Source: Sporosarcina jiandibaonis (GTDB lineage: Bacteria; Bacillota; Bacilli; Bacillales_A; Planococcaceae). From it: a stretch of 64,000 nt of DNA. The notes below the pieces were generated by a model. It searched no databases. It saw only the letters and a program-made list of their open reading frames with translations, and was not told the origin of the DNA. The stretch is taken from assembly GCF_013184495.1 (NCBI RefSeq), contig NZ_JAAOIY010000004.1, forward strand, positions 186,001 through 250,000. The letters run 5' to 3'. Positions within the stretch are counted from its first letter, which is position 1. Each line of letters begins with the position of its first letter. Shown piece by piece: positions 62,432-64,000 of this stretch. Both the position numbers and the translations under genes were made by a program.

Positions 62432-62445
62432 AGGGGATGAAGGTT

Positions 62446-63360
62446 ATGAGAAAAATTGGAGTCTTAATATTAGTATCTGTGATTTTGCTAATCGCAGCTT
62501 GTTCAAACGATTCCGGGGGTGAAGGGAATGAAAAAACTAAAATTGCAATTGGGGGAAAAAACTTTACGGAACAAATTTTATTAGTTCATTTATTGGGCAC
62601 GTTATTAGAGCACCATACAGATCATGATATTGTTCTAAGGGATGGATTGGGAACTTCTAACGTTTTAACTCAAGCACTAAAAGATAATGATATACAACTT
62701 TTTGTTGATTATTCTGGGACAGGTTTAATTAACATCTTAGGTTTAGAACTTCAAGAAGATGATACACCCGAATCTGTTTATGAGAAAGCAAAGAATGGTT
62801 ATGAAGAGGAGTATGGTTTTACTTGGTTAGATACCTTGGGTTTTAGTAATACCTGGACATTAATTTTAAGAGAAGAAAAGGCGAAAGAATTAAATGTTAA
62901 AACTTTTTCAGATCTCGTCCCGCACATACCTGACTTAATTGTTGGTTCTGATGCACAGTTTTTTGAAAGGGCAGATGGCTATGTGGGAATGGCTGAAAAG
63001 TATGGAATGGGGCAATTTAAAGATCATAAAGAAATGGATATTGGTTTAGCATTCAAAGCTATTGATGAGGGGAAAATTGATGTATTAGTAGGTTATGCTA
63101 CAGATGGCCGCATTCCAGCGCTAAACTTGGTGACGTTGGAAGACGATAAAGGTTATTTCCCACCTTATTATGCGGCACCAATTTTAAGGATGGATTTCCT
63201 TGAAAAGTATCCCGAAGTGGGCGAAGTCTTAAATATGTTGTCCGGGGTAATAGATGAAAAGGAAATGTCAGCAATGAATTCTAAAATGGATAATGATCAA
63301 ATGGATGAACGTGAAATCGTTGAAGAATTTTTATTGGAAAAAGGGTTAATAAAAAAGTAA
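62446..63360 (+). CDS. Osmoprotectant-binding lipoprotein (OpuCC-like)
   Basis: 304 residues from ATG 62446 (nine bases after AAAGGGG). Lipobox LLIAAC gives a lipidated Cys19. KIAIGGKNFTEQILLVHLLG is the OpuCC/ProX-like signature, with DYSGTGLI and VGYATDGRIPALNL in the binding fold. Captures quaternary amines outside the membrane for the transporter encoded upstream. Confidence 0.92.
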   Translation: MRKIGVLILVSVILLIAACSNDSGGEGNEKTKIAIGGKNFTEQILLVHLLGTLLEHHTDHDIVLRDGLGTSNVLTQALKDNDIQLFVDYSGTGLINILGLELQEDDTPESVYEKAKNGYEEEYGFTWLDTLGFSNTWTLILREEKAKELNVKTFSDLVPHIPDLIVGSDAQFFERADGYVGMAEKYGMGQFKDHKEMDIGLAFKAIDEGKIDVLVGYATDGRIPALNLVTLEDDKGYFPPYYAAPILRMDFLEKYPEVGEVLNMLSGVIDEKEMSAMNSKMDNDQMDEREIVEEFLLEKGLIKK

Positions 63361-63406
63361 GTTGTTGATGGATTTCTTTATCCGATACATTTAGGGGGGA
63401 ATTTAA

Positions 63407-64000
63407 ATGAATATTATTGATTTATCATTAACGATCGACGAAGAAACTAAATTTGCAGGGTTTCCTAGAAGTCTAGTTTACGGGGAACCCGAATCATCTA
63501 CTAAAATAGTAGAAGTTGCTTCATTAACAAAAAACAAAGTGCAGTCCCACAACTTTACAATGTGCACTCAACATTTTACGCATTATGATGCACCGGCTCA
63601 TTTTTTGGAAGACGGACTAAAAAACGATGAGGTTCCAATTGATTCCTTTGTCGGGAAGGCAGTTATGTTCGATATGCTTCATAAGGAACCGGGAAGCTAT
63701 GTCACTGCGGAAGATTTAATCAAGACAGGGATTGTTCCCAACGAAGGTGAAATTGCTGTTATTCGAACCGGTTGGACAGATGAAGCATGGGGAACATATC
63801 GATTTTGGGATGAAATGATTGGTTTGTCAACTTGTGCTGCAGAATGGCTAATGAAGCATAATGTAAAATCGGTTGCAGGAGACTTTATGCTTTGTGATTC
63901 CCCCCTGCATCCACCTGAAGATAGAAAATGGGAAACTGATAATTGGAGTCCAAATCATTTTATGTTTTTGGGAAAGAATGTAGTGATGCTCGAATGGTTA
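63407..64000 (+). CDS. Cyclase-family (kynurenine formamidase-like) hydrolase, 3' end outside window
   Basis: 198 codons open to the window edge. Metal motif H-x-x-x-H-x-D-x-P appears as QHFTHYDAPAHF, then IRTGWTDEAW and SVAGDFMLCDSPLHPP with a further aspartate and histidine, as in the cyclase (PF04199) family. Members hydrolyse amides or cyclic intermediates; kynurenine is only one known substrate. ATG after AGGGGGGA, 46 bases behind the OpuCC-like gene and probably in the same transcript, so the substrate may be related to the solute imported. Confidence 0.85.
   Translation, partial: MNIIDLSLTIDEETKFAGFPRSLVYGEPESSTKIVEVASLTKNKVQSHNFTMCTQHFTHYDAPAHFLEDGLKNDEVPIDSFVGKAVMFDMLHKEPGSYVTAEDLIKTGIVPNEGEIAVIRTGWTDEAWGTYRFWDEMIGLSTCAAEWLMKHNVKSVAGDFMLCDSPLHPPEDRKWETDNWSPNHFMFLGKNVVMLEWL

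Noticed and set aside
1..64000. tRNA or rRNA genes
   Set aside because: No cloverleaf-like or rRNA-like sequence was noticed while reading either strand; a tRNA search was not possible here.

Overview
The window looks like chromosome from a low-to-mid GC Gram-positive rod of the order Bacillales, most like Planococcaceae (Sporosarcina-type). The reasons are AGGAGG-type ribosome sites, frequent TTG and GTG starts, cre boxes, a TagA transferase, an LCP protein, a split CapA/CapB-style tyrosine kinase system, a MupG/MurQ/MurP murein-sugar recycling operon and a TPP-riboswitched thiamine operon. No sequence search was run; family names rest on motifs and overall resemblance.

Layout. 1-10.4 kb is cell-surface and secreted material: a partial secreted protein, tagA, three tandem small exported coiled-coil proteins, a membrane-tethered HtrA-like protease, an SH3/NlpC-P60 wall hydrolase and a 1020-residue secreted repeat protein. 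10.8-15.3 kb is a MurNAc recycling operon (murR-murQ-murP-mupG). 15.4-17.6 kb is a divergent LysR regulator / GltS glutamate symporter pair. The gaps at 6.8-7.1, 15.3, 17.7 and 18.4 kb carry degenerate short repeats built on an ATGTCnnCnCAAT-like word, plus remnants of NERD-type genes and recurrent GGGATGCC hairpins.

18.6-43.4 kb is the dominant feature: an extracellular or capsular polysaccharide locus. LCP and SGNH genes point left. A long rightward operon holds chain-length/kinase/phosphatase genes, Wzx, Wzy, four or more glycosyltransferases and modification genes. Its sugar genes make up two complete-looking pathways: PglF-PglE-PglD-PglC (UDP-diacetylbacillosamine and its transfer to the lipid carrier) and WbpA-WbpB-WbpE-WbpD (UDP-2,3-diacetamido-glucuronic acid). 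An ATP-grasp enzyme, a deacetylase-like protein, a CapK-like adenylating enzyme and an amino-acid permease in the same operon suggest further, perhaps amino-acid, decoration. The operon ends in a strong terminator, and a decayed group IIC intron sits directly behind it.

45.3-49.0 kb is a PTS operon of the ascorbate type with its own PRD regulator and a cre box. 49.1-53.0 kb is decaying sequence: an NhaC-type fragment, a MscS-family channel with two frameshifts, small ORFs, and an M28 peptidase whose signal peptide requires a non-ATG/GTG/TTG start. 53.2-55.9 kb is a leftward tenI-thiS-thiG-thiF operon under a TPP riboswitch. 56.3-59.8 kb holds a 3-hydroxyacyl-CoA dehydrogenase-like gene, a small sigma factor, a small repeated-family ORF and a UbiX-type gene with a partner. 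60.6-64 kb is an OpuC-like osmoprotectant ABC transporter followed by a cyclase-family hydrolase cut by the window end.
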